DNA of 64,000 bases from Euryodendron excelsum (Eukaryota > Streptophyta > Magnoliopsida > Ericales > Pentaphylacaceae): assembly GCA_033060915.1 (NCBI GenBank), contig CM065384.1, positions 34,628,501-34,692,500 of the forward strand, read 5' to 3'. Below, one piece after another: positions 1-12,440 of this stretch (positions are counted from its first letter, which is position 1; each line of letters begins with the position of its first letter). The notes beneath the pieces were generated by a model. It saw only the letters and a list, made by a program, of their open reading frames with translations, was not told the DNA's origin and made no database searches. The translations under genes and the position numbers were made by a program.

Positions 1-1192
1 TAATATGTTATGTAGCAATGTGCTGGGAAACCTACAGTAATGCTGCTTAATGGTTTTACGATTTTTGTGGTTCTAGGGTTTCGAAATGCAGAGAGAGGTT
101 GTAGGATTAAGGGTTTTCAATAGAATATCTTATCGAAAAAGAAGGTTTCTCAAGAGTATAGTTTGTAGGATCTGAGATTGAAAACAGTTGGAATTGGATC
201 AAAACTAGAAAGATAGAATTGTTGGAAATTTTGGACAATAAGTAAATAAGGTTTTCTTTGGTGCTAAGTAAAAGGTAAGGGATTCAAGTAAGTCATCAGA
301 TAATATAATTAGTATTGGGCCATCATTACTTCAAGTTTACATATCGACACTACTAAGTATTATATGAGCTGTGACATTTTGATCCTGCACCTTGTGATGC
401 GTGTGTGTGTTTCTCTTCTTCTTCTTCGTCTTCGTCTTCTTCTTCTTCTTCAGTACATTATTTTCTATTTGATGACCTGATACAGTTGATTAATTGTATG
501 GAAGATGCTGGCTGCACTTACATTTAAATAATACCCGCAATGCTCTTTTTTGGTGTTAAGTTTTTTTGTAGACATGTGTATGTAAATAGGACTTGCCAAT
601 GGACATTACATAATAATGATGGGTAATGACTACTTTATGTACCGATATGCTCCTAACACGGGCATCAGTGTGTCTTTTACATCGTTGTAGTTCTTGTTAT
701 GATAATATTTACAATTCTGTGTTGAACAAGGCAAATGAGTTCTTTGCTTTTGTATGAATTTTCTCTGTTGAACAGCGCATATGAGTTCTCTGCTTTTGTA
801 TGAATTCACTGATATGATCAAGGCTTTCTTCGAAGTAATTTTTTACCGACTATCCTTGATTAAGCTTTAGCTCTACTGTGTTGGATGTGACTGCATGGTA
901 CCTCTCTAATTGGTTCAATCTATGCAGAAACGACTATTTTTCTGGTTTCTAGATACCTCTTTCAGTGCACTAGTTAAACTGTACAGAGATGCTACCATAT
1001 TAGGTGATTTGATGTGTGATGTAATATATCCAGGATGCTGTGTGATAGCTTCTTGCATAGATTTCAACATAAGCATTCTATCTGCGATATAAAGACATGA
1101 GTACTAATTTGATAAAGCATTCTCCTTCATTCCATAGTGGTTGATTGTATAACCATAATGTATAACTAATTTATGTTATTGTTTTTTGACAG
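1..1192 (+). other. Intron 2 of CBP60 gene A (partial)
   Basis: The stretch upstream of the first recognisable exon of gene A contains no long reading frame and ends in a pyrimidine-rich tract with a TTTTTTGACAG acceptor at 1192. By comparison with gene C, exons 1 and 2 of gene A should lie upstream of the window, so this is read as the 3' part of intron 2. It has a CTT/CTTCGT microsatellite at about 413-453 and nothing else I can name. Confidence 0.7.
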
Positions 1193-4100
1193 GTAAAAGA
1201 AGAAGTTGAATTGGCTCTAAGAAAGTATTTGACCAGTGTGAAGCGGTAAGTCGTTAGACCGTACAATATGCTTCATATGGTAGTTTAGTTGATCACCTTT
1301 GTCACTGTCTGATTGATGCATTGTTCCTCTTCCTGTTTAGGAATTGTGGGAAAGAGATACAGTATTCTGAATCAAGAAGCTTACAATTACAGTTTCTACC
1401 CAAAATCTCTCTTCCTGTATTCACTGGAACTCGTATTGAAGGAGAAGACTGTAACACCTTAAAAGTGGCTTTAGTTGATGCTCTTACTGGACAAGTTGTT
1501 CACTCCGGTCCTGAATCCTCAGCAAAGGTGGAAGTAGTAGTTCTTGAAGGAGATTTCGATGGTGATGAAGGAGGCAATTGGACACTTGAAGAGTTTAAGA
1601 ATAACATTGTTAGAGAAAGGGAAGGGAAGAAACCCCTTCTTACTGGGGATGCCTTTTTAATTCTTAAAGAGGGCATTGGTTTAGTGGGGGAGATTTCTTT
1701 TACAGATAATTCAAGCTGGACAAGGAGCCGTAAATTTAGGCTGGGGGCAAGAGTTGTGGATAATTTTGATGGAGTTAGAGTGAAAGATGCAAAGACTGAA
1801 TCCTTTATCGTCAGGGATCACCGTGGAGAATGTAAGGACTTTCATTTTTCATATTTCTTGTTCTATAATGTCTCCAATTTTGGATGGTTTTTAGTAGTAT
1901 AGCTTGGAGCAATGGTCTAATATATTGCCCGAATTGCTCTATGAATGGAAAATCTAAATGCAAAAATCTATGGGAGGCTGCCACAGGGGGAAAGTTTAAG
2001 CTACAAAAAACTCGGGTGCTAGTTTTTTTTTCCTAATACATGTATTGCCCAAATCGTAATAGCTTTTGGTGAGCTAGACTACAACGTGATACAAAGATAG
2101 ACGATAATTCTATGTAGTCGACCATTGGTTGACTGTCGTCAATGTGTGTGAGTTAAGTAAAAGTTTCCCCTCCCCCCACCCCAAACACATGCACACGTGA
2201 CATGCACATGCACACACAAGTGACACAAAATAAAAAAGGGAAAAAAATAAAAACTCACTAGCCAAGTGAAACTTATTACCGATTCTCTAGCACTAAATTT
2301 CTTGAGGAGACAATAGCGGAGTTTCCCGAGTTACTGGATTTTCTCCTTTGGGCTGGTGTCTATATTGTGGAATTCTGGAACTCAATGGATACAAGTTGTA
2401 TGCTTAGGCTTTTCATATTAGTTCATGTAATTTTTCATTTTGAATATTATAATACATTTAGTTGATCCTTGCTTTTCCTCGTATACTCTTATCTTTATTT
2501 TTATTTTGCTATAATTTGTTCTACTGTTTTCTGTCATTCTGTTTGTATTGATTTTTGTTGGTATGTTATTCTTCTTCCCCTAGAGACTTCCATGCACGTA
2601 TAGAAGCCTGTGACTAAAAGGGGTAAAATGATGAAAATGGTGCATTATTAAGCATGTAAAGTGTTGTAAGAACACAGGATACCATGATCAAAATGGACGT
2701 AAATGTAACTTGATTTGTTCCTGTTTGCAGTGTACAAGAAGCACCATCCCCCATATCTGCGTGATGAAATATGGCGGCTGGAAAAAATTGGCAAAGATGG
2801 AGCTTTCCACAAACGTTTGAACAGGGAAAACGTCTACACTGTGAAGGATTTTCTGATTCTGCTCTTTTTAGACCCTACAAGGCTTAGAAACGTAATATAT
2901 ACCGTCCCTTCCCTGGATTTTTCTGTTGCAATATTTTCTGTAGCATATTCAAGTCAATACCTTATGTACACTACATGTCTCCCCTATATTACCTGAAATG
3001 TGGATCGTTCAGGAGCATAGAATGGGAACGTGGTACGCCATATCCTCTAAAATGTAGTACGATAAGGGTAGACTTGTATAAATTAAATTATTAGAATTTA
3101 AGGTGTTTCTAAAACTATTTTCTTTAACAATTAGACATTTACTGAAATATAATCTATCTTTTTCAAATTAATCATCTAAAAACACATTTCTAGGAACATT
3201 ACGTCCCTTCTTTTTGGCATATTGTTATGTTAAAACTCCATTCTTCCTAGATTTCATTCATTGTATTTGATTTTCTTTCTTATTAGGAAATCTTTAAGGA
3301 AACGAATAGGAAAAAAGATTGAGATCGCCTTGGATCGTTAAATTCACCGTTTTGAAACGTAGGTGTACCATGTTTTAGAATGTTGTTCCAAAAACGTAAA
3401 TCGCTAAGGTATTTGAGTATTGCTGTAACACTATGTCTCCCCCACCCCAACACCCAAAAAAAAGAATGATAATAATAATAAATAAATAAAAGTGCAATAA
3501 GAAAGATGATGTAATTATAGATTACTGATTGTAGGACGCTTGTACCTTGGCAGCATTGCCGCTTCCTTTACATAATTTAAAAGAAGGCTATAAAGAAAAG
3601 GTCTTACCCATTGCTAGTACTGCTAAGACAAGGCGCTGGGAGAGTAGGGTGGACACAGACTTAACCTTTGCAGATATTAATTGCCTTGAAAGCTTGATAT
3701 TTAAATTTGTTTCTTGGAATATTCAAGATTACAAATTCAAGATTTTTGGGGTTGCTTTATTGGACACCTCATGTCCATGCTGTGGATGAGAACATTATTG
3801 TCTTTGTTCTTGGTCCACCACTTTACATAAGAAAGAAAATTAGATCGAATTAGTGCTTTAGAAGAAACCTCAATTTTAGTAAAATTGAGGCTGTGTTTAT
3901 TTAGATACACGAACTTTTGTAGGACCTGTAAATAAGGGTATTCATGCCTACGAAAAGATAAACAATTTCACTCTCCCTTGAAGTGTGAATTGCTAACAAC
4001 ATTTGTTATTTGGGTTTCTGTAGATCCTTGGCACGGGTATGTCTGCTAAAATGTGGGAAGTGACTATAGACCATGCTCAGAGATGCGTACTTGATCCTAG

Positions 4101-4965
4101 GTTGTACTTTTATTGTCCTCCTGGATCTCAGCAGAAAACTGGTGTGGTTTTCAATGTCGTGGGACAAGTGACGGGATTGCTTTCAGAATGCCAATATGCT
4201 ACTGTTGATAAGCTGTCCGAAACTGAAAAGGCATTCTTCTTTAATCACTTGGGATTATTTTCTTTACTTCTTTCATTTCTCTTTCTATTTTTTCTTTTTC
4301 AGGGTCATTCTAATTCCTTTATTGCCCTCTTCTTTTCTCTCTCTATTCAGGTTGAAGCCCATAACTTGGTACTTGCTGCATTTAAACACTGGGAGGAGGT
4401 AGTCTCTTTTGATGATGAGGCCTCTCTTATGGATGGATCATCACATTTGTTCAATAATCTTCTGTACTCCAACTCAGCCATGGTGGAGACTTCTGATGGC
4501 TGCAAGGTTTTAACTTCTCAAAAGATTAGTGGATTCGGTTACCCACAAGCAAGTGCGTGTTCTCCAGATATCATGCCATCCATTTTCTCCATGGCTGGTG
4601 TGAATAGCTTGGATGATTTTGGCTTGCATAATATTGACAATATGGATCTTAGATACGACCAACCTTTAAATTTCCCTGGTCAAGTCGCAAACTCCTTGAT
4701 CTGTGAAACCGAATCCATTACTCCAGCCTTCTATGAGGATGAGCATCTGCAGTATTTTGATGCTGATTGTTCACTTCAATCTCAGAATTCGAGTTTGGAA
4801 TCGCAGGCGGATCTACACAGTGCTGTCAGTGGCTTTCTATTGGCTCGTTCTGCAGCTTTTGCTCAGAGGAGATGGACGATGTTATTCAGTGTGCTGAAGT
4901 GGTTCTCAATTAGGAGGATTGTGGCCAAAAAAACTCATGTCAGAGAAAAGCAGAGATACTGTTGA
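1193..4965 (+). CDS. CBP60: CBP60 calmodulin-binding protein, gene A (5' partial, exons 3-7)
   Basis: Plant-specific CALMODULIN-BINDING PROTEIN 60 family, DNA-binding transcription regulators of immunity and salicylate signalling that bind calmodulin. Exons read from splice sites and phase: 1193-1245, 1341-1831, 2731-2891, 4024-4230, 4351-4965 (stop TGA). The joined frame is open, giving about 508 visible residues; two upstream exons (about 60 codons, from gene C) are outside the window, so the full protein would be about 570 residues, normal for the family. Family hallmarks are the start of the CBP60 core ([14 protein letters not shown]), [24 protein letters not shown], and [17 protein letters not shown]. 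The C-terminus has one acidic linker ([18 protein letters not shown]) followed by a basic helix ([19 protein letters not shown]) typical of the C-terminal calmodulin-binding segment of CBP60a-f types. The last intron uses a GC donor. Gene A appears functional; exact subfamily not determined. Confidence 0.9.
4231..4350 (+). other. GC-AG intron 6 of gene A
   Basis: The conserved protein reading requires the exon to end after SETEK (AAAAG at 4230) and the next to begin with VEAHNLV at 4351. The intron therefore starts GCATTC and ends TTCAG. It is 120 bp, in frame and open, so retention would insert about 40 hydrophobic residues rather than a stop. The same GC donor position is used in genes B and C. 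Confidence 0.75.
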
Positions 4966-5656
4966 TTGGCAAACCAGAAAACAAAATATTTCCTTTAGAA
5001 AATGCGAATGTATTACTAGTAAGTGCTGCCCGACTGAACACCGCGTGCAGTTTTAGAGTAGGAGGAGTTTTTCGCTTGATGTATATATAGTAGCAGTTTA
5101 TATATATGTCCTGGCCTCAGCTCTACTAGCTGGAGGTTGGAAGAGGTCATTTTTCTTTGGGCTTGATTATAAATGTGTAGATGTTTTTACCGGCGGTGGA
5201 CATCAACTAAAGCTCGAGATTGAGGCTGTAAAAGGAGCTGCATAGAAGTTCAGTAGCTTTCATACCAACTCTTCATTTTGAATGGAAACATTGGTTCAAT
5301 AGAAAATGGAGTGAGAAATTGAATTATGTTATAGCATTGTTTCTTTCTAGTATAATGTGAATGGAACTCAACAATGTAGACTATGTGCCTTGGCATGGTG
5401 ATGATGGCAATAATGATAATAAACTAATATTAGATAAATTACTTGATCATCTCCTTCTAACTAAGATTCTTTTATATATTTTGTCTCTCACCCCAACTGT
5501 GCCTTGACTAAGAACATTTAGATGTATTTGATATTAGGCCATACTAACCATGACCCCTAGCAAATCAAGAAAAATAACTAGATGACTTCAAGCCGTTCTC
5601 CTCAGAAGACTTTGCTGAGTCCATTCAAAATCTTTCATTGGCTCATCAAGCATCAT
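4966..5656 (+). repeat. 3' flank of gene A, first part (paralogous to the 37704-38381 flank of gene B)
   Basis: Non-coding sequence after gene A that is nearly the same as the sequence after gene B (about 37704-38381), including the shared 3'-UTR-like stretch at 5030-5330. The similarity is broken at 5656 by a 4.8-kb insertion and resumes at 10469. No separate gene seen. Confidence 0.8.
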
Positions 5657-7034
5657 TGTCGCGCCTTGGTTTTTTGACTGAGTTTTTTCGGCTCGAAAAA
5701 AAGTACGAAACTGTCATTAGAACTCATCCTCCTAGAAAGACGAGTGCGACTAAATTTGAATTTGAAATTGGTTTGATTAAGAGCTTTTTAGAAAAATAAG
5801 AGTCGCCACTTAACTTGATTAAATTGAGTTAGGGTATCTAAAACTAAGTATAATCCAAAGATTAAACTTAGGGCTTTTGAAAAAAGTTTTGAAAAACTCT
5901 CTTAAGAGATGGTTTTTTTAAAAAAATAAGTTGTTTGGCAACCTTAAGAAAGTCTTAAGCCCTTTTTTGAAAGTAACTGCATTTTGGTCGTTCGAAAACA
6001 GAAATTTATGGTTTGAGGGTTGGTTATATGTAGGGAAGACATCTTAAGATCATCACCTTACCCCGGCCTTTCGGTACCTACATGTCTAACCACCCTTTAT
6101 TCACTCACTAGAATAACCGATTACTATTATCCACTTAATATCCACTTTAGAATTTTGAAAACAGGGTTTAGTCGTCACCTTTCGGATGAATGATGCATAT
6201 TGCAAGTTTTGGAAGAAATTTGAAAATATGAGAGTTTTGAAGGGGTTTGAGATAGAAATTTTGAATTGATAGAAACTTTTGAAAAGGAGATTGGGGTTGA
6301 AGTAGAAGTTATGACCGCACTATTTTAGGTTGTCTACGTATCTTATTTGGCGAGAATCAGGTCATTTGTAGTTGGGGCAAAGGCCCGATAGAAAAGAGAC
6401 ACATTGAGGCCTTTGAAAAATTTGAAGACACTTTGAGATTTTTGAAAAAGTTTGAAGACACTTTGTGGTCTTTGAAAAAAGAGAACTCGAGAGTTTTAGA
6501 AATTAGATGTTGGAGTGTTTTTGGAATATGACTTGAAGGTTTTTGAAAAGGTTTCTTGAAATAGGGTTTTGAAGTGCTTTGAAATGTTTTGGAATAACTC
6601 GATGGAGCTTTGGAAATGCTTCAAAATAACTCAACACGGTTTTGAAAATATTTTGAGGTCTTGCTTTGAAAACCTTGGAGGTATAATTTTTTAGTGTTTT
6701 AGTAAATTGGTTTTTGGAAATTTTTTTTTTAAAGTGGTTTTTGAAATCACCTAGAACTTTGGAATTTTAATATGGACAACCTTGAAAGTTGAACTTAATG
6801 TATTACCTTCTCTTGGGATCCCTAACCATAAAAAGGATAAGGACACTTTAGGGTTGTGAGCTCCTGAAAATATTTTTAGAAATAATTTAAAGATAGAGTG
6901 GAGTATTTGAAAATGGTATGGAGTTGGTTTTTGAAATCTCAAGAGGGTTGGAGGTTTTGAAAAAAGGGGTTATGAGAATAATTTTAAATAGAAAGATCAT
7001 TTAAAAAGGAGTCCATGAATTGGAACCTTGAAGT

Positions 7035-7340
7035 ATACTAACCTAGGTTAGGTCGGCCTAAGGTTAGGGGTGACCTAAGGTTAACTAACTTGGGTTTAGT
7101 TAGTCCTAGGGTTAAGGTGACCTAGGGTTAATCGACTAGGGTTAGGTTAATCTAGGGTTAGACAACTAGGGTAAAGTTATCCTAGAGTTGGACAACTAGG
7201 GTCAAGTTAACCTATAGTTGGACAATTGAGGTCAAGTTATCCTAAGGTTAGACAATTAGGGTCAAGTTATCCTAAGGTTGGACAACTAAGGTTAAGTTAA
7301 CCTAAAATTGGATAAATAGGGTCAAGTTAACCAAGGGTTG
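7035..7340. repeat. About 38-bp degenerate tandem repeat (CTAGGGTTA/GTCAAGTTA type)
   Basis: Around eight imperfect units with the phrases GACAACTAGGGTCAAGTTA and CCTAGGGTT repeat through this stretch inside the 4.8-kb insertion. It is not the plant telomere unit TTTAGGG. No coding function is visible. Confidence 0.7.
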
Positions 7341-7689
7341 GATTAGAAGATGGTTTTGAAAGGTGGTTTTATGCATTTTTAAAAAGATTCTTGGAAAACA
7401 AATTATGTTATACAAAGGACTTGGTAGACAACCCTTTTGAAGATCATTTCCATGAAAATTTGACTCTAGCCAAGGATATGGTTTATATGGTGGGTGCTTC
7501 AAAACCATTCCGAAGAAGGTTTTCTTAGGACCATTATAACCTTTATCTTGATAAGAGTAGTGATTCTAAAAATCAATACAATGATGACAACTTTTTGAAA
7601 AACCATTTTTAATGCAAAGATGGAGAGAATAAACTTTTGAAAACCATTTTTGAGAAGAAGATTTTGGAAACCATTTTTCAAAGGAAACA

Positions 7690-7980
7690 ATTCTAATAAG
7701 TTAGGGTTCTTATGGCCAATACAAAAGGGAGACCATTCAAGAGAAGGTTCCATGAGGCCATTCCAATCACTAAACTTGAGAGAATAGAAATCTTAGAAAT
7801 CAAAGAGTTTGAAAATAATTTTTGTGCAAGAGTAAAAAGAGAAGTGAAACATTCTAACAGTTTAGGGCTCCTGTGACCAATATAAAAGGGAGACCACTCA
7901 AGAAAGGGTTCCATGGAGCCATTTCAACCACTAAACTTGAGAGAATAAAAACCTTGGAAATTACAGAGTTTGAAAAGCAT
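7690..7980. repeat. About 163-bp direct duplication inside the 4.8-kb insertion
   Basis: The phrase GGGAGACCA..CAAGA..GGTTCCATG, followed by CACTAAACTTGAGAGAATA, occurs twice, at about 7725 and 7888, with moderate divergence. Short minus-strand reading frames here are a by-product of the duplication. Confidence 0.65.
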
Positions 7981-9949
7981 CTTTATACAAGTTGGAATGC
8001 AAGGGTACAAAAATGTGAGTTAGGGGTTAATGGGAGAATTTTCTAAGGCATGATTTCCTAGAACCTTATTTTAAGCTTCAAGGGACCAACTCTTAGAACC
8101 GTTTTGAAGGGGATATGGAGCTTGAAAATGGCATGTAAATATGAACAATGTAAGTTTTGAAAAATATGGTTATAAACATGAAAATAAAACCAAGCACACA
8201 AGATATGAACAAGATAGCAATATGCAAGGAGGTCATGAATTCATACAAGGCTTTGGGCTACACCACATAATCAAGGGGCTCCAAGGCCATACCATCTTAA
8301 AGTAGGGTAGTGAGAGATCCTCCTACACGGTTGCTCTCACTAACTTTCCAATAGGCATGAACTAAGAGTCCTTTTGCTTCAAGCATGCAAGAAAGGGGGG
8401 TAGAAGATGGGGATTAAAATAGAGAATAGCCTAAGTAGGCTAGGAGGGAGAAGAAAGGAGTGGGGGAAGACAAGAATGTAAAAGAAATACCACCTTTTGC
8501 TTTCAATATACTTGCAATCTTCTATGGATGTCTTAACTCAAGCTTGGAGGGCTTTAAGTTTGCTTGAGGGGCTGGAATGAGGTGTTTTATGGTGTGGAAG
8601 CCTATGTAGGTGAAGTGCATGGGTTAGGGGAAGGTGGAATCTAGCCTAAGTGTTTGAGGTATGAGATGTATATAGGAATTCGAGGTTCTGGAGCAGTTTT
8701 TGCAGAGCTTCACTATCAATTTCAATTCTGGAATATGCAAAGGGGGAGGCCTGTATTTATAAGCAATATGGGAGAAGCCTAGCGCATGTGCTACATGCGC
8801 TTGGCCAAAATTTGCCCAATATTGTTCCATTGCCAGAATGCCACGTGGCAAACTTTGCCCAATATTGTACTTGCTAAATCTTGACGGTTGATCAAACTTT
8901 GGTCGATTTGATCAAAATCTGGGCATATGCAGCATACGCTCTGTCACCGGGAGCGTTCATTTAAACTTTGTCTCGATAATTGAGCCAACCGAAAAGGTTT
9001 CAGAGGAATCGGTTATATCCATGGTGTTCTCTTAGGGTTTCTCGTGAACTTTTAAGTTTTTGAAAAGTTGGAAAGGTGTTCAAAAGTGTGAGATATCATC
9101 TCGGGAAATGTGCATGAAATTACATTTCTGCGGAGCATCTGTGATACGCTCCGCAGGGTTTCAAAAGTAGTTGTTTTTGTGCCACGTGATCAGGGCTTTC
9201 GGGAAGCGATCTCTCCGATCGGACCGTACCGATGGAAAGTACTCTGAAAATACTTTCAGGAATTTCCTAATTTACGCATTTCTCAAGTCGTTTGATGGTA
9301 CTTTTTAATCAAGGAATTGGAGAAAATGTCATTCTTGGCAGAACATCTGTGAGACACTCCAGGGGTTGCTGAAAGTAGCAGTTTTCAAGCCATATGATGA
9401 GGAGCTTCGGGAAGTGATCTCTCCGATGAAGCCGTATTGATGGAAAGACCTATGAACGAGCTTTCGGGAATTCCCTGATTTATACAATTCTCAAGTCGTA
9501 AGGTCCTCCTTAAGTTAAACAAGGGTGTATGACAAGACCCACTTTTCAATATTCTAGGACCGGTGTAATTTTCGGGGCACGTTTGGGTTGTATGAAGGAA
9601 AATAGTCATTTTGACTGGGTTTGGTTAAAACAAATCAGGAATGAACCGGAGTGTTACGTTAAGCATGTCAGGTCATTTAGGGATGATTCCGGAAGAGTTT
9701 TTTACTGTTCGATGAGATTGTGATGCTATGGCTTCCAGAGATAAAATGGTCATTTTGACCGGAGTTAGCCGAAATGGGACTGGAATTGGACAAAATGGCG
9801 TGTTGAATACGCTCAACTGCTTAGTAACACTTTGGAAAGGTGGACTTATCGTCTCGAGGGATTTTGAACTTTCTCAAGATGTGCCTGGAGACCCAAGGGG
9901 CAGGTTTGGTCATTTTTCACCGAATCGGGCTAGCAGGCACCAGTGTTGA

Positions 9950-10290
9950 CCTAGGTGTTGGTTCCCGAAACTGCCCGGTCTAAAAAAACTACCTATGCAA
10001 TATTGGTCCCTGAGACCGCCCGGTCTCAAAGAGCTATCTGTAGGGTGGTGTTGGTTTCTGAGAACGCCTGGTCTCAGAAAGCTACCTACGATAGTGGTGT
10101 TGGTCTCCGAGAATGCCTGATCTCAAAGAGCTACCAAATGACGGACATTCTACATTGGCGGGCTAGCAGGCACCAGAAGTGAACCGTCTGAAATTTGATG
10201 AGGTATTGGTCCCTGAGATCGCCTGATCTCAGGAAGCTACCTGGATGGCGTTGGTTTTCGAGACCGCTTGATATCGGAAGACTACCTCGA
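9950..10290. repeat. About 55-65-bp tandem units carrying a GAGACC..GGTCTC hairpin
   Basis: About six degenerate units have the form TTGGTCCCTGAGACC-GCCC-GGTCTCAAAGAGCTACC. Each contains a 6-bp perfect or near-perfect inverted repeat around a 4-nt loop. They lie at the 3' end of the presumed LTR. Confidence 0.65.
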
Positions 10291-10468
10291 ATGCTTAGAG
10301 GCATGATGGTCTTTACGGTTTCAATTAGACCTTGTGGGTCTGAGAAGCGACCGATGGACTGGACTAGAGCTTGAGAGAGCCAGTTTGAGCTCGAATGTGC
10401 TGTGATGTTTTGAAATCGGACCCGGTTGGATTGAAAATTGTCGAGCGGACAAAAATGAGATACTTATA

Positions 10469-12099
10469 ATCATCATCTTGTGTCTCCCTCCCTATGCAAT
10501 AATGCTTCTATGGCCCAGTGCTTCTCAATTTGTATGTATTCTATAAATTTGTTTAGCATTTCAGAGTATTGACAAGTTGAGAGGTCAATTTCTTTGACTA
10601 TCCTTTCTCTATTACCCTTATTTGAGTGAGATTCTTTGACTATTCTTCCTAAATCACTAAGCTAACGCAATATCAATGATCGGTGGAGTTTGATAGGGCT
10701 CAAAGGGGCCGTTGATCCCCTCAAGTTTTTGGAAACTTTATTTTTAGTTTTAATTTTATAAATATTTTTCAGTTTGCCCTCTTAAAATTTATATACCTTA
10801 TTTTAATTAGTTATGTTACTTTAAAAACCACTTTATACTTTATATATAGCAGTATGTATACATTAACTCTTCTAATATATAAAAGCAATACCCTGAAAGA
10901 CGCGTATCTCTTTCACTTGTCAAAAATATTTTTAAAATTTCTAAAATTTGCAAATTTATTTCTATTTATTAGTTAAAGCAATTAAAGATAATTTTGACTA
11001 TTTAAATTTTTGTAACTGAATGTGAGTTTTTTTCTTATCTCACGTTTCTATAACTGTTGCAAGAGAGTTGTACACACATCGCATGTTGCTCAACCTCTGA
11101 TACAGTAATATGAAAGCCAAGTGATTAATTATTGCTCCTTGAATGAATTTTCTGATGCACCATTGATTATGACTACAAGTAGTGAATGATAATGCTAACC
11201 AAACCTATATAACTAGATGTACTTTAATTTTAGCTAGGATTATTCTTTTTATATTTTATTTTCTAAGCCCACTTGTGCCTTGAGAGAGTATGAGTCTGGT
11301 ACAGTTTAAATTTAGCTTTTTTTATTTTTTATTTATAAGTTAAAAATATAAAAAAATTAATTTTTTTGCTTTTATATACTAAGATAAGGAAAAAAGAACA
11401 AAAAATATAAAAAAAAATTTGCTTTTTACTTATAAGTTAAAAAAATTTGTACCAAACATACCTCAAGAAGCATTTGATATTAGGCGATATTAACCCTACA
11501 GAATTAATTAGAGAACTTCAAGCCATTCTTCTAGGTTCTTTTGACTATTCTTCCTAAACAAGCAAACCTTACGCATCATCAATGCTCAGCCAATCCAAAG
11601 AAAACAAAAGGGTATGACACCATTCCTCAAAAAGTACGCAAACATTGTAGCCTTGAGGTGCATAGAAGAAAATAAAAATTATTTTCCTCTGTATTTTGTG
11701 CTCCTAATTACAGGAGCTAAGTTTAAAGTTTTTCATAATCTTATCTTTTTTTGAACTTTTCGTTTTTTATATATTTTCAAATCCTTTCTTTCGAAATTTC
11801 AAGGTTTATTTGTTTATCTACAACTCTATATTCTTGTAATCATTTTTGGTTAGTGCTCTCTGAAAAGGACTTGTTGGCATCATAGAATTGTCTTCCTAGC
11901 TTAGACGGTTTTATTCATAGAAAATCACAGAAAAAATATTGATAAAACAAAATTTGACCTGTTCTTTAACGGGTGTGTGATCTAAAGTGAAAAATAGTCT
12001 CTAGTTCTTTCTTTCTTTACTTTAAATTTCAAGCAAGAAAAAGGTTTTTCTTTCATTTTCCTTTCATCCCACAAAGTTCCAAACAGCTTATAGGGTGCC
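10469..12099 (+). repeat. 3' flank of gene A, second part (paralogous to 38377-40090)
   Basis: Non-coding flank that resumes after the 4.8-kb insertion and follows the flank of gene B in order, for example TCCCTATGCAATAATGCTTC at 10490 and CACAAAGTTCCAAACAGC at 12070. An AT-rich, MITE-like stretch at 11300-11460 ends with ACCAAACATACC. No gene seen. Confidence 0.8.
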
Positions 12100-12109
12100 T
12101 GTGATGGTG

Positions 12110-12330
12110 GGCAAATTTTCTTGACAAAGGGAAAAAATTATCTTATTTCCCAACCTAAATACTGTTTTAACTTTATTTAGCAGTTTAGGTTTAGCGCCTT
12201 TTCAAGTGACATTTTTATTAAAAATGTCTTTTCAAAAAGCATTTTTACGTTGTATTTTCCCGTCCAACTTGGCAAAAATTAGAAATATAAATACAAGCGT
12301 ATAAACGCTTTTTAAAAAGGCGCTACTTTG
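12110..12330 (+). repeat. Left terminal inverted repeat of the 12.1-kb MULE
   Basis: The first 83 bp match the complement of 24152-24235 with few gaps. Similarity fades through about 12330. The inner part carries small self-complementary pieces (for example AAGCGTATAAACGCTT at about 12295). Confidence 0.8.
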
Positions 12331-12440
12331 CACAAAAAAAAAGCCTTTTGTAAAAGCGTTTTTTGGGCTAAAAAAATGCCTTCCGTAAAAGTGTTTTTTG
12401 GGGCAAAAAAATGCCTTTCGTAAAAGCATTTCTTTGTGCC
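12330..12440 (+). repeat. Short tandem units, TTTTGTAAAAGCGTTTTTTGGGC type
   Basis: Three diverged units of about 40-50 bp repeat the phrase GCCTTTCGTAAAAGCGTTTTTTGGG just inside the left terminal repeat. A CT-rich microsatellite follows at 12480-12530. The reading frames that cross this region are low-complexity and are not taken as genes. Confidence 0.6.

Larger units (their letters stand above)
5657..10468. mobile_element. 4.8-kb insertion, probable giant solo LTR of a Ty3/gypsy (Tat/Ogre-like) element
   Basis: Comparison with the uninterrupted paralogous flank after gene B (ATCAT at 38377-38381) defines the ends exactly. The 5-bp target site duplication ATCAT is at 5652-5656 and 10469-10473. 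The insert begins TGTCGCGCC, the usual start of many plant Ty3/gypsy LTRs, but ends in TTATA rather than CA. It contains no credible protein, only repetitive non-coding sequence: purine-rich repeats (6360-6620), about 38-bp repeats around CTAGGGTTA (7040-7340), a duplicated segment (7700/7865) and GAGACC..GGTCTC units (9950-10290). A phrase like CTACGTATCTTATTTGGCG at 6335 resembles one seen in plant gypsy LTRs. A solo LTR is favoured because there is no internal coding domain and no second terminal copy. Alternative: a non-autonomous LARD-type element. Confidence 0.6.

Noticed and set aside
910..1092. 60-residue ORF in the presumed intron 2 of gene A
   Set aside because: No family likeness, and not continued by splice sites in phase with exon 3.
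9529..10182. Plus-strand ORFs of 64-75 residues in the 4.8-kb insertion
   Set aside because: They cross tandem units and have no recognisable protein; the insertion looks non-coding.
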